NCBI GenBank assembly: GCA_910586835.1
Contig: CAJUJU010000076.1
Coordinates: 1-15,785, forward strand
Length of the DNA: 15,785 nucleotides
From: an uncultured Acetatifactor sp.
GTDB taxonomy: Bacteria; Bacillota; Clostridia; Lachnospirales; Lachnospiraceae
Direction: 5' to 3'
Position 1 is the first letter of the stretch. Each line of letters starts with the position of its first letter. Shown here one piece after another: positions 8,117 to 14,533 of this stretch. The position numbers and the translations under genes were made by a program. Under the pieces are notes generated by a model, which was not told the DNA's origin, searched no databases, and saw nothing but the letters and a program-made list of their open reading frames with translations.

Positions 8117-9058
8117 TCAATCCTTCTTTTTCCTCACACACTTTCCGGCATGTTTTCCCACCGGATTAATGCGTTTGGAGGCGATCCACAAAAACAGAAG
8201 GGAAACTGCCAGCAGAAGGATCGTGGAAAGGATCAGCCAGCGATTGCCCGTAGCCACAAGACGGATCGGTCCCGCCGTCTTGTAGGTTCCGGTCAGATCG
8301 ACACAGGAATTCATAATCGACTGGCCCGCCATGATCCGTCCGAAAAATTCCGCCAGATACACCGCCGGGTTCACCAGCAGGAACAAAAGCCAGTTTTCCC
8401 CGTAGGAGTAGGCCTGGGTGCTGAATGTGGTGTAGTTTGAGGAATACAACATACTCTCCCTCCTGATCTGATACACCAGAAAGGGAAGAAAAGTGCCCAG
8501 GAAAAAGAGCAGATAAAAGCCGTAGGTCATGATGACCGCACTGATGCTCTTCTTACAGAGGGAGGAACAGAGAATGCCAATGCTGGCAGAGAAAAAGGAC
8601 GCCAGCAGCGCAATCCCCAGAAACCAGAACAGATAGCTCCAGGACATCCCCCCGATGATAAAGGAAAGCGCCATAATCGGCATGCTGGCAAACACAAAGA
8701 GCATGCTCTGTACAATGGCAGTCATCACCTTTCCGATGATGATGGAAAAGGGTGTCATGTTGGTTGTCATCATGATGTCAAAGGTTTGACGCTCCTTCTC
8801 CCCCGATATGGAGGAGGCCGTCCGCACAGGCACCACCACGCCCAGAATCACAATCTGCGTCACGGCAAGCACCGGATAGAGCCAGACCATGGAACTGTAG
8901 ATATTATTTGTGGAATATCGGCTGTTTTGCTGAATCACCACCATGGCAAGGAAAAATACCAGCGCCAGTATCAGTTCATAGGCAAACACCCCCCAGCAGA
9001 TCTTCATGCTGCGGGACTGTACCCGCACATCTTTTTTAACAATCGGATTCAGCCACAT
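8117..9058 (-). CDS. ABC-2 type transporter permease
   Basis: A 313-residue polytopic membrane protein with six likely membrane segments (about 21-42, 58-78, 110-134, 142-165, 173-196 and 274-293). The SGEKERQTFD motif (85-94) after segment 2 is typical of ABC-2 permeases that pair with CcmA/NatA-like ATPases. Between segments 5 and 6 lies an external loop of about 75 residues. It forms an exporter with the ATPase encoded just upstream; the substrate is unknown. I place the start at ATG 9058 (MWLNPIVKKDV) because AAGGGAGAAGG lies just upstream. An in-frame codon at 9100 would add 14 charged residues and enlarge the overlap. The chosen start overlaps the ATPase stop by 23 nt. Confidence 0.92.
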   Translation of the reverse strand: MWLNPIVKKDVRVQSRSMKICWGVFAYELILALVFFLAMVVIQQNSRYSTNNIYSSMVWLYPVLAVTQIVILGVVVPVRTASSISGEKERQTFDIMMTTNMTPFSIIIGKVMTAIVQSMLFVFASMPIMALSFIIGGMSWSYLFWFLGIALLASFFSASIGILCSSLCKKSISAVIMTYGFYLLFFLGTFLPFLVYQIRRESMLYSSNYTTFSTQAYSYGENWLLFLLVNPAVYLAEFFGRIMAGQSIMNSCVDLTGTYKTAGPIRLVATGNRWLILSTILLLAVSLLFLWIASKRINPVGKHAGKCVRKKKD

Positions 9059-10001
9059 TTTTTCCTTCTCCCTTCTGCGCCTCGTCGTCGCCCGTGACAC
9101 GCATGAACAATGTCTCCAGACTCCCTTCCTGCTTGTGGAAGCCGGTCACCACCACATCCTGCGCTATCATCGCGCCGATCAGCTTCGCAATCTCCTGCTT
9201 TGACATATTGTGGGACAGCTTCAGCTCATGCTCTCCCACCGATTCAACCTTTACTCCCGCGTACTCGCTGGCAATCCGAACCGCAGTCTCACGGCCTTCC
9301 TCCAGGGTGATGACCAGACGGTTACCGCCGAACACGCCTTCCATCACATCCTCTATGCGGCCTGATGCCACCAGGATGCCGTGATCCATGATTCCGATGC
9401 TGTTGCACATCTCGGAAAGCTCGGAGAGAATATGGGAGCTGATTACGATGGTCTTGCCCATGCTCCTCAGATTCTGCAGAAGCTCCTTCATCTCCACCCG
9501 CGCCCTGGGATCCAGGCCGGAATTCGGTTCGTCCAGAACCAGCAGCGCCGGATTGTGGATCAGTGCCCTTGCCACGCAGAGACGCTGCTTCATTCCTCTG
9601 GAGAGCGTATCCACAAAGACCTCCTTCTTATCCGAGAGGTTCACCAGCTCCAGCAGGTCGTCGGAAATCCGGGCGGTCTCCCTGGAACTCATACGGTACA
9701 TGGAGCCGTAAAAGTCCATATATTCTTTGACCTTCAGGTTGTCATACACACCGAAAAAGTCAGGCACATAGCCGATCTGCTTCTTGATCTCCCGCCGGTG
9801 GGACAGCGCGTCCACACCGTTTATGACAATACTTCCCGAGCCTGGCGGCATCAGCCCGCACACCATACGGATGGTAGTGGTCTTGCCGGCTCCGTTGGGG
9901 CCTACAAACCCAAACAGATCTCCCTTGGGAATATGGAGCGTCAGGTCTTTGACCGCCTGAAATTTTCCGTAACTTTTGTTCAGATGATTAATTTGCAGCA
10001 T
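9036..10001 (-). CDS. ABC transporter ATP-binding protein (CcmA/NatA-like)
   Basis: A 321-residue nucleotide-binding subunit. Walker A is GPNGAGKT (34-41), signature LSRGMKQ (133-139), Walker B LLVLDEP (153-159), D-loop SGLD, and the switch histidine is H190. The segment IGYVPDFFGVYDNL replaces the usual Q-loop glutamine context with Asp, which is common in this exporter class. A C-terminal extension (about 215-321) is typical of ATPases serving ABC-2 permeases. It energises the permease encoded next; the substrate is unknown. The start at ATG 10001 is chosen because AGGGGGTG lies six bases upstream; a GTG at 10010 is in frame but would overlap that ribosome site. The gene overlaps the end of the upstream 679-residue gene by 14 nt. 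Confidence 0.95.
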   Translation of the reverse strand: MLQINHLNKSYGKFQAVKDLTLHIPKGDLFGFVGPNGAGKTTTIRMVCGLMPPGSGSIVINGVDALSHRREIKKQIGYVPDFFGVYDNLKVKEYMDFYGSMYRMSSRETARISDDLLELVNLSDKKEVFVDTLSRGMKQRLCVARALIHNPALLVLDEPNSGLDPRARVEMKELLQNLRSMGKTIVISSHILSELSEMCNSIGIMDHGILVASGRIEDVMEGVFGGNRLVITLEEGRETAVRIASEYAGVKVESVGEHELKLSHNMSKQEIAKLIGAMIAQDVVVTGFHKQEGSLETLFMRVTGDDEAQKGEGKNVAESDC

Positions 10002-12027
10002 TTGGCTCACCCCCTATATCCGCATATGAGTAAAAGCATCCGTAAGCCATCTCGCTGCACTTGTCCGAAACGGCCCTGTCGTAGTCTTTCACCACGCCTG
10101 TGAGCACGGCGTAATTTCCCAGCGGAGGCTGATGCTCTGCCGCAAGCCCCAGGCCGATAATCAGCGCAGCCATGGTATCCTCCTCATATCTGACGTTGGA
10201 GGGGGTGCCATACAGAGAGAGCATGCGGTAAAGCACATTGTCCTCGAAAAGCTCCTGGCTGTTCTCATATACACATCTTCCGTCCTTTGCTGCCTGCATC
10301 AGGTCGATGGTCTCCCCTGCTTTTACGTCTGAAAATACTCTGAGATAGGAGTTGAACCACACTGCCAGATAGGCCATGTCAAGATCCGTCTCGTTGGTGA
10401 CGGTTCCGCTGAAGTTCCCCCCCACGCCGGAGCCGGAAAGCCCCGAGACGGAAATGTTACCCCGGCTCACGGCATTTCCGCCCGCATGAAGAAACCCGTT
10501 TTCAAAATTCTCCTGAGGCTTTATGCCCATGGACAGTCTGTCGCCGTGGTCGCTGACGATGAAAGAATAATCCACCAGATTGGTATTGTATCTCCGGTTA
10601 TACCATGTCCATCCGGGTCCTGCTACATCGTAGCTCTCATCCAACAGCACTTCCCAGGGATCCAGTCCGGAGTGATAGGCCAGGAAATAGGTGTCTTTCC
10701 GGCTGCCGTCCGTCTGCTGGGCCGTGACGGAATACACTCTGGTCTCATTTACCCCTGCGCCCTGCCCCAGGAAAAACACTCCTGCAATGAACCCCAGCCC
10801 CAGCACAGGCGCACCGATCCAGTACCATTCGCTCTTTTTACATTTGCGCAGAATCAGGTACAGAACAGGCCCGGCCAGTATCACATAAACTCCGATCAAT
10901 ACCTCCAGCAGCGTAAAGTCCATACCTGTGTTCTGATGATCGATAAAGGCAAGCGCCTTCTGTCCCGCGTAATCCATCTCCGAATATCCGCCATAGGTTC
11001 GGTAGCTGCCGGAACGGTACATGGTTTCCTCAAGCATATACTGCACTTCATAGGTGGTAAGCTTCTGCAGCTCATCCTCCCCCAGGGAGACATAGAAAAT
11101 TGAGACGGCGCCTTCCTCCACGGTGCCGCAGAGAGCCGGATTTTCCGGGCTTTCATAGAACATGCCATTTTTCTTGTCACCATATAATTCCGCCACGGCC
11201 ATCCGGGTAAAATCCACATCCTGCCCCAAATAACTGCCGTAATATCCGTATCTCTCCGCATTTTCCGATGCAATATTTTCTGTTCCGGGCTGGCTGACGC
11301 TCAACACCTCCACATTAAGAAAATCCTTGTCAAACCCGGAAAGGGTCTGTTCTGCGTATTCGCCTGTTCCTACCAGGAGCCAGCCGCCGCTCTTCACCCA
11401 TTCCTGAATCGCCTGAATACTGTCTTCCTCCAGTGAGGATACGTTAAATTCATCAATCACCAGAAAATAAAGACCGTCCAGAAGACTTTTCAGATTGTCC
11501 CGGTTCAGTTCCACAAGCGTCAGCGGCGCATACAGCTGCTGGATGGAAAAGTCCATGCCTCCCGCATCCAGGTAGGTCAGCCCGGAATAGTGATCGGACA
11601 GAATTCCCACAGATATTCCTGCCGTTTTCCCGAACACATTTTTCAGGGAAATCGTCTGGAGCAGGTTTCCGTCCTCGTCCAGAAAGTTCAGAGTACACAG
11701 GCCGCGTATAGTATCTGCCGTCCGCTCGGTTATTGTGATGGTATATTGTTTTTTCCCCTGAGCGGGAAGTGTCATTTCCACATTACAGGCGGTGTTGCCA
11801 ACACCTGTCCCGGAAAAAATGGTCTGTACCGTACCGGAAAAATCTTCTCCTTTGTTTTCCACTGTCACCTGCATGACGTATCTGTCTTCGTCCTGCTTCA
11901 GCATCCTTATGTCGCCGGAAAATGCATCCTCAGAGGGCTGGGCACAGGCCACATTTTTGCTCCCTCCCGCCAACAGGCAGAACGCACACAAAAGCAGGAG
12001 CGCCATTGCCGCAATTCGTTTTCGCAT
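9988..12027 (-). CDS. Exported membrane protein with GATase-like domain, ABC-exporter partner
   Basis: A 679-residue protein. The signal peptide is MRKRIAAMALLLLCAFCLLA with a plausible signal peptidase site after ACA (27-29). A beta-rich domain comes first (about 33-130), then a GATase-like Rossmann fold (about 136-231) with strands such as YFLVIDEF and GGWLLVGTGEY but no catalytic triad that I can identify. Two membrane segments (about 373-394 and 402-421) are separated by LRKCKKSEW. A C-terminal beta-rich domain (about 430-679) is probably outside the cell. Proteins of this layout, first in operon before an ABC-2 ATPase and permease, recall GldG-like partners of ABC exporters, but similarity is architectural only. 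The start ATG 12027 is preceded by GGAAGGGAGAAG; codons farther upstream lack a ribosome site and signal sequence. It heads the seven-gene operon. Confidence 0.87.
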   Translation of the reverse strand: MRKRIAAMALLLLCAFCLLAGGSKNVACAQPSEDAFSGDIRMLKQDEDRYVMQVTVENKGEDFSGTVQTIFSGTGVGNTACNVEMTLPAQGKKQYTITITERTADTIRGLCTLNFLDEDGNLLQTISLKNVFGKTAGISVGILSDHYSGLTYLDAGGMDFSIQQLYAPLTLVELNRDNLKSLLDGLYFLVIDEFNVSSLEEDSIQAIQEWVKSGGWLLVGTGEYAEQTLSGFDKDFLNVEVLSVSQPGTENIASENAERYGYYGSYLGQDVDFTRMAVAELYGDKKNGMFYESPENPALCGTVEEGAVSIFYVSLGEDELQKLTTYEVQYMLEETMYRSGSYRTYGGYSEMDYAGQKALAFIDHQNTGMDFTLLEVLIGVYVILAGPVLYLILRKCKKSEWYWIGAPVLGLGFIAGVFFLGQGAGVNETRVYSVTAQQTDGSRKDTYFLAYHSGLDPWEVLLDESYDVAGPGWTWYNRRYNTNLVDYSFIVSDHGDRLSMGIKPQENFENGFLHAGGNAVSRGNISVSGLSGSGVGGNFSGTVTNETDLDMAYLAVWFNSYLRVFSDVKAGETIDLMQAAKDGRCVYENSQELFEDNVLYRMLSLYGTPSNVRYEEDTMAALIIGLGLAAEHQPPLGNYAVLTGVVKDYDRAVSDKCSEMAYGCFYSYADIGGEPNAAN

Positions 12028-12086
12028 AATCTTCTCCCTTCCACAATTATGGCTGGGGGCTGTTCTCCATTCCCCACCATAAACAT

Positions 12087-12114
12087 ATTGTAAATATGAT
12101 AACATGCCTTCCAA
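12087..12114 (-). promoter_or_regulatory. Probable promoter of the seven-gene operon
   Basis: On the minus strand, TTGGAA (12114-12109) and TACAAT (12092-12087) are spaced 16 bases apart, about 60 bases upstream of the first start codon (12027) and downstream of the flagellin terminator. No operator is obvious. Visual match only. Confidence 0.45.
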
Positions 12115-12165
12115 ATAAAATCCCGCAATTTTTCCAAATAATGATTAAGATTTTATGAATAACAG

Positions 12166-12200
12166 GACAAAAAGAGCCATGGCAAACTGCCATGACCCTT
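12166..12200 (-). terminator. Rho-independent terminator of the flagellin gene
   Basis: On the minus strand, stem GTCATGGCA / TGCCATGGC (one G-U pair) with loop GTT is followed by TCTTTTTGTC. A second perfect dyad, TGCACGC / GCGTGCA (12207-12223), sits between it and the flagellin stop. Together they separate the flagellin unit from the operon. Confidence 0.8.
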
Positions 12201-12262
12201 TTGAAATGCACGCTGGGCGTGCACCCTGTTTCTGTTTCCATTCTGTAAAAACATATCAAAAC

Positions 12263-13054
12263 TTACATGCCGAAAATTCTCAGAACCGAAGAATCATCCT
12301 GCATCTTTTTGCGCATCATACCCATTCGGTAATCCTGAAGCAGCTTATTTTTCTGTTTTTCCGACACGGCCTTGGGAATATCCAAATCCTCGATACGGCT
12401 TCTGGAAGCAGTCAGGTTCAACGAGGTCTCCCGGTTGCTGTTGTAGGCATGCTCCAGAGAATTGGTGACAGCCCCCATCTTTCCTCTGGCTGCGCTGACC
12501 TTGCTGATTGCGTCGTCAATGGCGGAAAGATCAAAGTTCTTTGTGACATCAAAGCCATTGATCCCCAGAGACTGCAGCGTCACATTCTCCATTCCGATCT
12601 TCAGTCCGGTTCCGTCCGCATTGGCTGCGATATTCATGTCCGCCATGCTGCCGTTCAACAGAGACATTTCATTGAACTTTGTCCCCACTGCCGTGCGCTG
12701 TACATCCTGAAGCAGCTGGTTTACCTCACTCTGGATCATTTTCCTGTCGGAATCGCTGTACAGGCCGTTGGATGCCTGAATGCCAAGCTCTCTGATCCTC
12801 TGCAGGGAATCGGTCATGGTATCCATTGCCCCGTCCGCCACATTAGCCACGCCGATTCCGTCACGGATATTGGAGGCGCCTGCATCCAATCCTTTGTTTT
12901 CTTTCAGAATCTTCTGTGCGATGGCAAGCCCTGCCGCGTCGTCAGATGCCCTGTTGATCCTTTTTCCGCCGGCTATCTTTCCATACATGGAATTCTGACC
13001 GTAACGCGAAGTACTATATACAGGATAAGTATTGCCTATGGAAGCTACTCTCAT
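12263..13054 (-). CDS. Short atypical flagellin
   Basis: A 263-residue flagellin made of only the conserved N- and C-terminal helical domains. The N-domain holds INRASDDAAGLAIAQK (33-48), NIRDGIGVANVADGAMD (62-78) and LQRIRELGIQASNG (84-97), the last matching the usual LQRxRELxxQxxNG site recognised by TLR5. The C-domain holds GAVTNSLEHAYNS and LTASRSRIEDLDIPKAV. No variable central domain is present. The extreme ends are unusual. The start MRVASIGNTYPVYSTS lacks the common INxNxxAL pattern. The tail MGMMRKKMQDDSSVLRIFGM is basic and replaces the usual Ala/Gln-rich end. It may be a minor or specialised filament subunit or a secreted flagellin-like protein. The start at 13054 has a strong AGGGAGGT ribosome site. 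No chaperone or cap gene lies beside it. Confidence 0.93.
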   Translation of the reverse strand: MRVASIGNTYPVYSTSRYGQNSMYGKIAGGKRINRASDDAAGLAIAQKILKENKGLDAGASNIRDGIGVANVADGAMDTMTDSLQRIRELGIQASNGLYSDSDRKMIQSEVNQLLQDVQRTAVGTKFNEMSLLNGSMADMNIAANADGTGLKIGMENVTLQSLGINGFDVTKNFDLSAIDDAISKVSAARGKMGAVTNSLEHAYNSNRETSLNLTASRSRIEDLDIPKAVSEKQKNKLLQDYRMGMMRKKMQDDSSVLRIFGM

Positions 13055-13128
13055 ATTCTACCTCCCTGCCCGCTCCATAAGAGGGAATTCCTCTCCGGGC
13101 GCATACATATTTTTCCTTTTCTATCTTC

Positions 13129-13157
13129 AGTGTAATACAATTGACCGGGAAATTCAA
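13129..13157 (-). promoter_or_regulatory. Probable sigma-A-type promoter of the flagellin gene
   Basis: On the minus strand, TTGAAT (13157-13152) and TACACT (13134-13129) are spaced 17 bases apart, about 75 bases before the start codon. I found no convincing sigma-28 (flagellar) promoter in the upstream 200 bases, which would be unusual for a main flagellin. Confidence 0.4.
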
Positions 13158-13231
13158 GGTTTTTTCGCTGCTGCGGGCAATTTTATTTCTTTTCTCACGG
13201 CAGTCTGTGTCCGGCTTCCACATAATACCTG

Positions 13232-13260
13232 TTTACAAACGTATGTTTGCACAATAAAAT
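13232..13260 (+). promoter_or_regulatory. Promoter with embedded LexA/DinR-type SOS box
   Basis: TTTACA (13232-13237), 17 bases, then TAAAAT (13255-13260) form a good sigma-A promoter. The spacer and -35 end contain CAAACGTATGTTTG (13236-13249), which has perfect 5-bp arms and fits the Bacillota consensus CGAACRNRYGTTYC at all but two positions. Repressor bound there would block the promoter, so the downstream 90-residue gene is probably DNA-damage inducible. Confidence 0.65.
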
Positions 13261-13304
13261 AAACCTGTGGCTTCACATCGGATATTTCAGAGAGGAGGTT
13301 TTTT

Positions 13305-13577
13305 ATGGAAAGCATTTTGTGCGTTGATATCCCGGTTCAGATGATCTTCTGTACGGACACCAACGGAAGGATCACACCGATGAGATTCCGATTCCGTGAC
13401 AGAAACGATGAAATCATTACCGTTGAAATTGACAGCGTATTTTTTGAGGATCAGGATAGAAACCGGACAGGAGCCAATTTTTCCTGCGCTGCCCGGGTCG
13501 GCGGCTCCCGGAAAACCTTCCGGCTGCGGTACAACTACTTCTCCCATGAATGGCGGCTGTCCCGTCTGAAGGTTTAA
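13305..13577 (+). CDS. 90-residue protein of unknown function, probably SOS-regulated
   Basis: A small soluble protein, MESILCVDIPVQMIF at its start, with alternating hydrophobic and charged residues suggesting a compact beta-sheet fold; it has no membrane segment or signal peptide and is rich in Arg and Phe. ATG 13305 is preceded by GAGGAGG at ideal spacing, the strongest ribosome site in the window. The only plus-strand gene here, it stands alone behind a promoter containing a LexA-like box. My recollection is that similar short proteins sit near DinB-type polymerase genes in Clostridia, but no such gene lies in this window, so a role in DNA-damage tolerance is a guess. No terminator is evident after it. 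Confidence 0.8.
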   Translation: MESILCVDIPVQMIFCTDTNGRITPMRFRFRDRNDEIITVEIDSVFFEDQDRNRTGANFSCAARVGGSRKTFRLRYNYFSHEWRLSRLKV

Positions 13578-13609
13578 TACAATTTAGAACACTCACAAAC
13601 ACTTTTCTA

Positions 13610-13638
13610 TTGCAATACACTTCCGAATGTGCTACAAT
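13610..13638 (+). promoter_or_regulatory. Sigma-A-type promoter without a downstream ORF
   Basis: TTGCAA (13610-13615), 17 bases, TACAAT (13633-13638). The expected start site falls at about 13645, the first base of a perfect 16-bp palindrome. No open reading frame follows, pointing to a small RNA or to a promoter left behind by a deletion. Confidence 0.55.
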
Positions 13639-13644
13639 TGCTTT

Positions 13645-13732
13645 ACCCTCAATTGAGGGTCATCGACTTTTGGTTGGGGAGAGTTTTCCGCAAATTTCTC
13701 TCCCCCCATAAAAAATCTAATCTTTATTTTTT
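13645..13732 (+). ncRNA. Candidate small RNA with two hairpins
   Basis: Directly after a good promoter come hairpin 1, ACCCTC-AATT-GAGGGT (13645-13660, a perfect palindrome), and hairpin 2, GGGGAGAG / CTCTCCCC (13676-13683 and 13698-13705) with a 14-base loop. Then come an A-run and a T-run (AAAAAAT 13710-13716; ATTTTTT 13726-13732) that could pair and end transcription. It matches no RNA family that I recognise. Alternatives: an operator palindrome at the start site, or a leader whose gene has been lost. Confidence 0.4.
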
Positions 13733-13742
13733 CGTTCTATAA

Positions 13743-13943
13743 TCAAGGGGCTGGCTCATGATATCCTTTGTAATCTTCCATGACAAATGATCTCGCATAA
13801 TGTGAAGAATTTTTTTGATTTATGTCATACACTTTATTAAACACCTCGTCCCCATCCAAATTAACCACTAACTGTATCGGTTTTTCTCCTGTGGCATTCT
13901 GGAAAGCGAAAAGCCTATCGCAACTTCCTGCGGCGGCACAATT
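13743..13943 (-). pseudogene. Orphan coding fragment, C-terminal end of an unknown protein
   Basis: A 66-codon open stretch on the minus strand ends in TGA (13743-13745) and is bounded upstream by TAG (13944-13946). The only ATG is near its end. Its composition looks protein-like: GEKPIQLVVNLDGDEVFNKV followed by YDINQKNSSHYARSF. A VxLDGxxVxxxVxxxN pattern is seen at the C-terminus of some phage tape-measure proteins, so it may be a prophage remnant, but this is weak. A neighbouring frame upstream is also briefly open, suggesting a frameshift or deletion. Confidence 0.35.
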
Positions 13944-13977
13944 CTATGCAATCCCAATAATGATTTTGATTTTTTTC

Positions 13978-14006
13978 TTGAATCCTGCTGCCAGACGTGG
14001 TATATT
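13978..14006 (+). promoter_or_regulatory. Promoter of the antitoxin-like antisense RNA
   Basis: TTGAAT (13978-13983), exactly 17 bases, TATATT (14001-14006), with TGG before the -10 element. No ORF follows; a structured transcript ending at the 14080-14119 terminator does. Confidence 0.6.
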
Positions 14007-14011
14007 AGACG

Positions 14012-14119
14012 TAGGGAAAAGCCATAGAAGCGGCTCTACCCTACAATAGTAATTAACTTCCCCAGCCAGAAGCCGGGTCAGCCGTCACTACTGCGAATAG
14101 TGGCGGCTATTTCTTTTTT
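14012..14119 (+). ncRNA. Candidate antisense RNA (type I antitoxin-like)
   Basis: The predicted transcript of about 108 nt begins near 14012. Its first part can fold as GTAGGG...CCCTAC (14011-14016 with 14037-14042) enclosing AGCC...GGCT. It ends in a strong terminator that overlaps, in antisense, the stop codon and last codons of a minus-strand reading frame ending LCYTIFQGKKK. Overlapping 3' ends between a tiny hydrophobic toxin mRNA and an antisense RNA are the layout of type I toxin-antitoxin loci such as txpA/RatA. The toxin side is damaged here, so the module may no longer work. Confidence 0.5.
14080..14119 (+). terminator. Rho-independent terminator
   Basis: Stem AGCCGTCACTA / TAGTGGCGGCT (11 bp, one G-U) with loop CTGCGAA, followed by ATTTCTTTTTT. 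It is the strongest terminator in the AT-rich part and ends the plus-strand RNA starting near 14012. Confidence 0.85.
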
Positions 14120-14163
14120 CCCTGAAAGATTGTGTAACACAATCCAATCAGGGCTACAATGAA
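14107..14163 (-). pseudogene. Remnant of a holin-like (type I TA) toxin gene, C-terminal part
   Basis: On the minus strand, codons FIVALIGLCYTIFQGKKK then TAG (14107-14109) encode a short hydrophobic segment with a basic end, typical of the tiny holin-like toxins carried by Bacillota mobile elements. The normal start is missing; the frame continues upstream into integrase sequence (VYTH). A GTG at 14175 would give a 22-residue peptide, but no ribosome site supports it. The opposing antisense RNA and shared terminator support the toxin reading. Confidence 0.45.
14120..14153. repeat. Long imperfect hairpin beside the terminator
   Basis: Outer arms CCCTGA / TCAGGG (14120-14125, 14148-14153) and inner arms GATTGTG / CACAATC (14128-14134, 14138-14144) form about 13 pairs with small internal loops. 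Neither side has a T-run directly after it. It lies within the toxin-like reading frame and may structure its mRNA. Confidence 0.6.
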
Positions 14164-14345
14164 GTGAGTGTACACTTTTTCAGTAATATCTTCGATTGAA
14201 TGACCGACAATCAGTTTTAAGATATATTCATCCAATTTGCATCATTGAAAAGGTATTTGGATTGGAGCGCAGCTGCTTCTTTCATACGGTTTTCGATTAA
14301 CGGCTTTATGATAGAATGAATGGCTTGAAGTAATAAGGTTGGAGC
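14164..14345 (-). pseudogene. Tyrosine integrase remnant with internal deletion
   Basis: In one minus-strand frame (14235-14164), DEYILKLIVGHSIEDITEKV followed by YTH is the C-terminal box of tyrosine recombinases: the GHS motif followed by the catalytic tyrosine in VYTH. Just upstream in another frame (to about 14345), LIENRMKEAAALQSKYLFND resembles the segment that precedes the HxxR region in the same family. The intervening 50 or so residues, including the HxxR catalytic motif, are absent, and the frame changes at the join, so no active enzyme can be made. After the YTH the protein runs into toxin-like sequence. The C-terminal box is convincing; the upstream piece is less certain. Confidence 0.6.
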
Positions 14346-14493
14346 CGCTTGAACTTCCACATGATATTGTATGGTACATAAGCGGCAAGTACCACATAAG
14401 CATGAAAGATTTCTATGTCTATATTCATGAAACTAAAGGGGTGATGTATGTCATCAAGCTTTGTCTATTACCTGTCTATTATGTGTTAAAATT

Positions 14494-14533
14494 CAAGGCT
14501 ATCGCTGACAACTTGTGTCAACGATAGCCCTTG
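14494..14533. repeat. Imperfect inverted repeat overlapping the 22-bp direct repeat
   Basis: CAAGGCTATCGCTGACA / TGTCAACGATAGCCCTTG form a stem of about 16 pairs with one bulge, one mismatch and a 5-base loop. Its right arm runs into the left copy of the direct repeat. It could stop transcripts coming from the nuclease fragment or be part of a recombination site. Confidence 0.6.

Noticed and set aside
9058..9100. Upstream in-frame start for the permease (MSRATTRRRREKEK)
   Set aside because: It adds a charged extension, lacks a ribosome site, and the internal ATG has a strong one.
12027..12114. Upstream start for the 679-residue protein
   Set aside because: It would place 29 non-signal residues before a clear signal peptide and overlap the promoter; ATG 12027 has a good ribosome site.
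13236..13249. Divergent promoter for the flagellin gene at the LexA-like box
   Set aside because: Minus-strand -35/-10 spacing at this box is poor (about 21), and a better flagellin promoter lies at 13129-13157.
13822..14049. Plus-strand frame of 75 codons
   Set aside because: No ribosome site; it crosses the antisense RNA promoter and overlaps a better protein-like fragment on the other strand.
14339..14527. Plus-strand frame of 62 codons ending in the inverted repeat
   Set aside because: No ribosome site, no recognisable domain, and its end is dictated by the hairpin; the minus strand holds integrase-like sequence beside it.
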